Source: JAICXG01 sp963801255
GTDB taxonomy: Bacteria; Verrucomicrobiota; Verrucomicrobiia; Chthoniobacterales; UBA10450
Assembly: GCA_963801255.1 (NCBI GenBank)
Contig: CAWDEC010000012.1
Span: 496,001 to 560,000 of the forward strand
Reading direction: 5' to 3'
Length of the DNA stretch: 64,000 bases
A program made the translations under genes and the position numbers. This document shows positions 63,104-64,000 of the stretch, piece by piece; within the stretch, counting starts at the first letter, position 1, and the number at the start of each line of letters is the position of its first letter. The notes below the pieces were generated by a model. That model had not been told where the DNA came from and ran no database searches. It worked only from the letters and a program-made list of their open reading frames with translations.

Positions 63104-64000
63104 CAAACGGATCGGCTGAATACGCACTGCTGTTCTTTCTTAAGACAACTGCTAGGACACCACTCCGTAATCGAGGAATCTGTCCCTGGCACCTGAAGGC
63201 TTGGAGGCCTTCAGGCACCATTATGTTCTGGGATGCGGGGACTAGCCACGGTACGTGACAGCTAAGTGTCTCTGACCATTCCATGCGCAAAATTCGCGCG
63301 ACATTGCAGAAAAAATGCCGCTACGGAAAATTTCCCTGCAAATACGCAAGGAACTAGTAGATCGTGGTTGGTTCTGGGCCGGCAAGAATCTGCTGGAAGC
63401 GCGCATCACTTCGCAGAGGATCCCACTGCCAGCGAACGCGCAGATCCCAAAGCGCAAGCGTAGCTTCATTCAGTGGGCAAACACAACCTGGCTGGCGGAG
63501 AAGCTCCCGAACAAGGGAGATCGCCCGAAGGCATTCTCACCGATACGACCATAAACAGTGCTAAGTTACAAGCCGTTGATGTCCATCAATAGCATCTCGG
63601 CGACCGGCGTTAATTGCGTTGCTTTCTAGCCCTCCGAACAGCGTCGTCATTTCGGTTTATGTAGGCATAAAGTAACCCGAGCCGAGCATGTCGCAAGGAT
63701 CTCCTGGATGAGCACCGCTTCGGCTTCTATCGCAGGGCGAGCGACTTCGAACATCTTCATGAGCTTAACGGGTTCCCCGCGCTAGGGAATATGCATGCCC
63801 TTAGGTACGACTTGGGTATCGGACACGCCCAGACTGAAGGGCAGCGTTTCGAGATGGAAACTCATCCAGCCCAGCTTGCGCTTCGTCGAAATCGCGAGAT
63901 CATCATGGCCGTATCCCATCGTGTCCAGCTAAAATGCCCTCTGGATCTCCATAACGATGCAGACCCGCGAAGAACTCTGTGTAGTGGACCAAGTCACCCT
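63104..64000. other. Region without a supported gene; possible degenerate coding sequence
   Basis: About 900 bp. Several frames are open for 60-80 codons but none has recognisable motifs. An imperfect hairpin (arms 63187-63200 and 63207-63220, two mismatches) follows ccsA but lacks a U-tract. From about 63671 to the window end one plus-strand frame stays open (containing FGFYRRASDFEHLHELNGF) but has no start codon before 63789, so it may be a remnant or a gene entering from the right. Confidence 0.35.

Noticed and set aside
63187..63220. A terminator after ccsA
   Set aside because: The hairpin is imperfect and no T-run follows it.
1..64000. CRISPR arrays, insertion sequences, tRNA or rRNA genes
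   Set aside because: I saw no spaced direct repeats, transposase motifs, terminal inverted repeats or tRNA/rRNA signatures.

Overview
This window looks like a chromosomal segment of a Gram-negative, peptidoglycan-making bacterium, most likely of the Verrucomicrobia. That placement is an inference from gene content and order; there is no rRNA gene to confirm it. Supporting points are a complete division and cell-wall (dcw) cluster with a MurC-MurB fusion, a GuaB3-type IMP dehydrogenase relative, a flavodoxin-less sulfite reductase flavoprotein, a ResB-CcsA cytochrome c system, and TonB/ExbBD and lipoprotein genes that imply an outer membrane. The DNA is GC-rich by eye.

Layout. 1-8300 (minus strand): ftsK, a rodZ-like gene, rimO, a proline-rich membrane protein, trxA, then prpB, a methylcitrate/citrate synthase and a hotdog thioesterase running off the left edge (propionate or central carbon metabolism). 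8400-17000: accessory genes, including a PQQ-type sugar dehydrogenase, a CsbD-like protein, a GNAT acetyltransferase, an ECF sigma operon facing a Spy-like gene, a frameshifted amidohydrolase, an alcohol dehydrogenase and two unknowns. 17100-36400 (minus strand): one long dcw run, mraZ-rsmH-ftsL-ftsI-murE-murF-mraY-murD-LysM-ftsW-(small ORF)-murG-murC/B-ddl-ftsQ-ftsA-ftsZ, headed by a promoter that overlaps three MraZ boxes. 36400-51830 (mostly plus strand): an ExbB/ExbD/TonB-like set, guaB3, fabF, a UDG-family gene, a ThuA-like gene, pepF, a CysJ-like reductase, an MBL hydrolase and comEC. 51800-63100: trmB, a secreted msrA, a PepSY protein, a CPA2 antiporter, two divergent halogenase-like flavoproteins, a duplicated-domain lipoprotein and resB-ccsA. 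63104-64000 has no gene I can support.

The most striking signal is a dispersed nonamer, GCCTAACGA / TCGTTAGGC. I find about 50 exact copies by eye where chance predicts less than one. Orientations are balanced (26 to 24), all coding frames are used, and copies lie inside genes, between genes and across stop codons. It behaves like a DNA uptake sequence or another genome-wide address tag, and the window also encodes ComEC, the DNA-uptake channel, with a copy 6 bp before its start codon. This is the best candidate for an undescribed system here. A second clear signal is an identical bipartite element, GTAACC-N16-GGTCAT, in both directions between the ECF sigma gene and the Spy-like gene, which looks like the regulon signature of that sigma factor.
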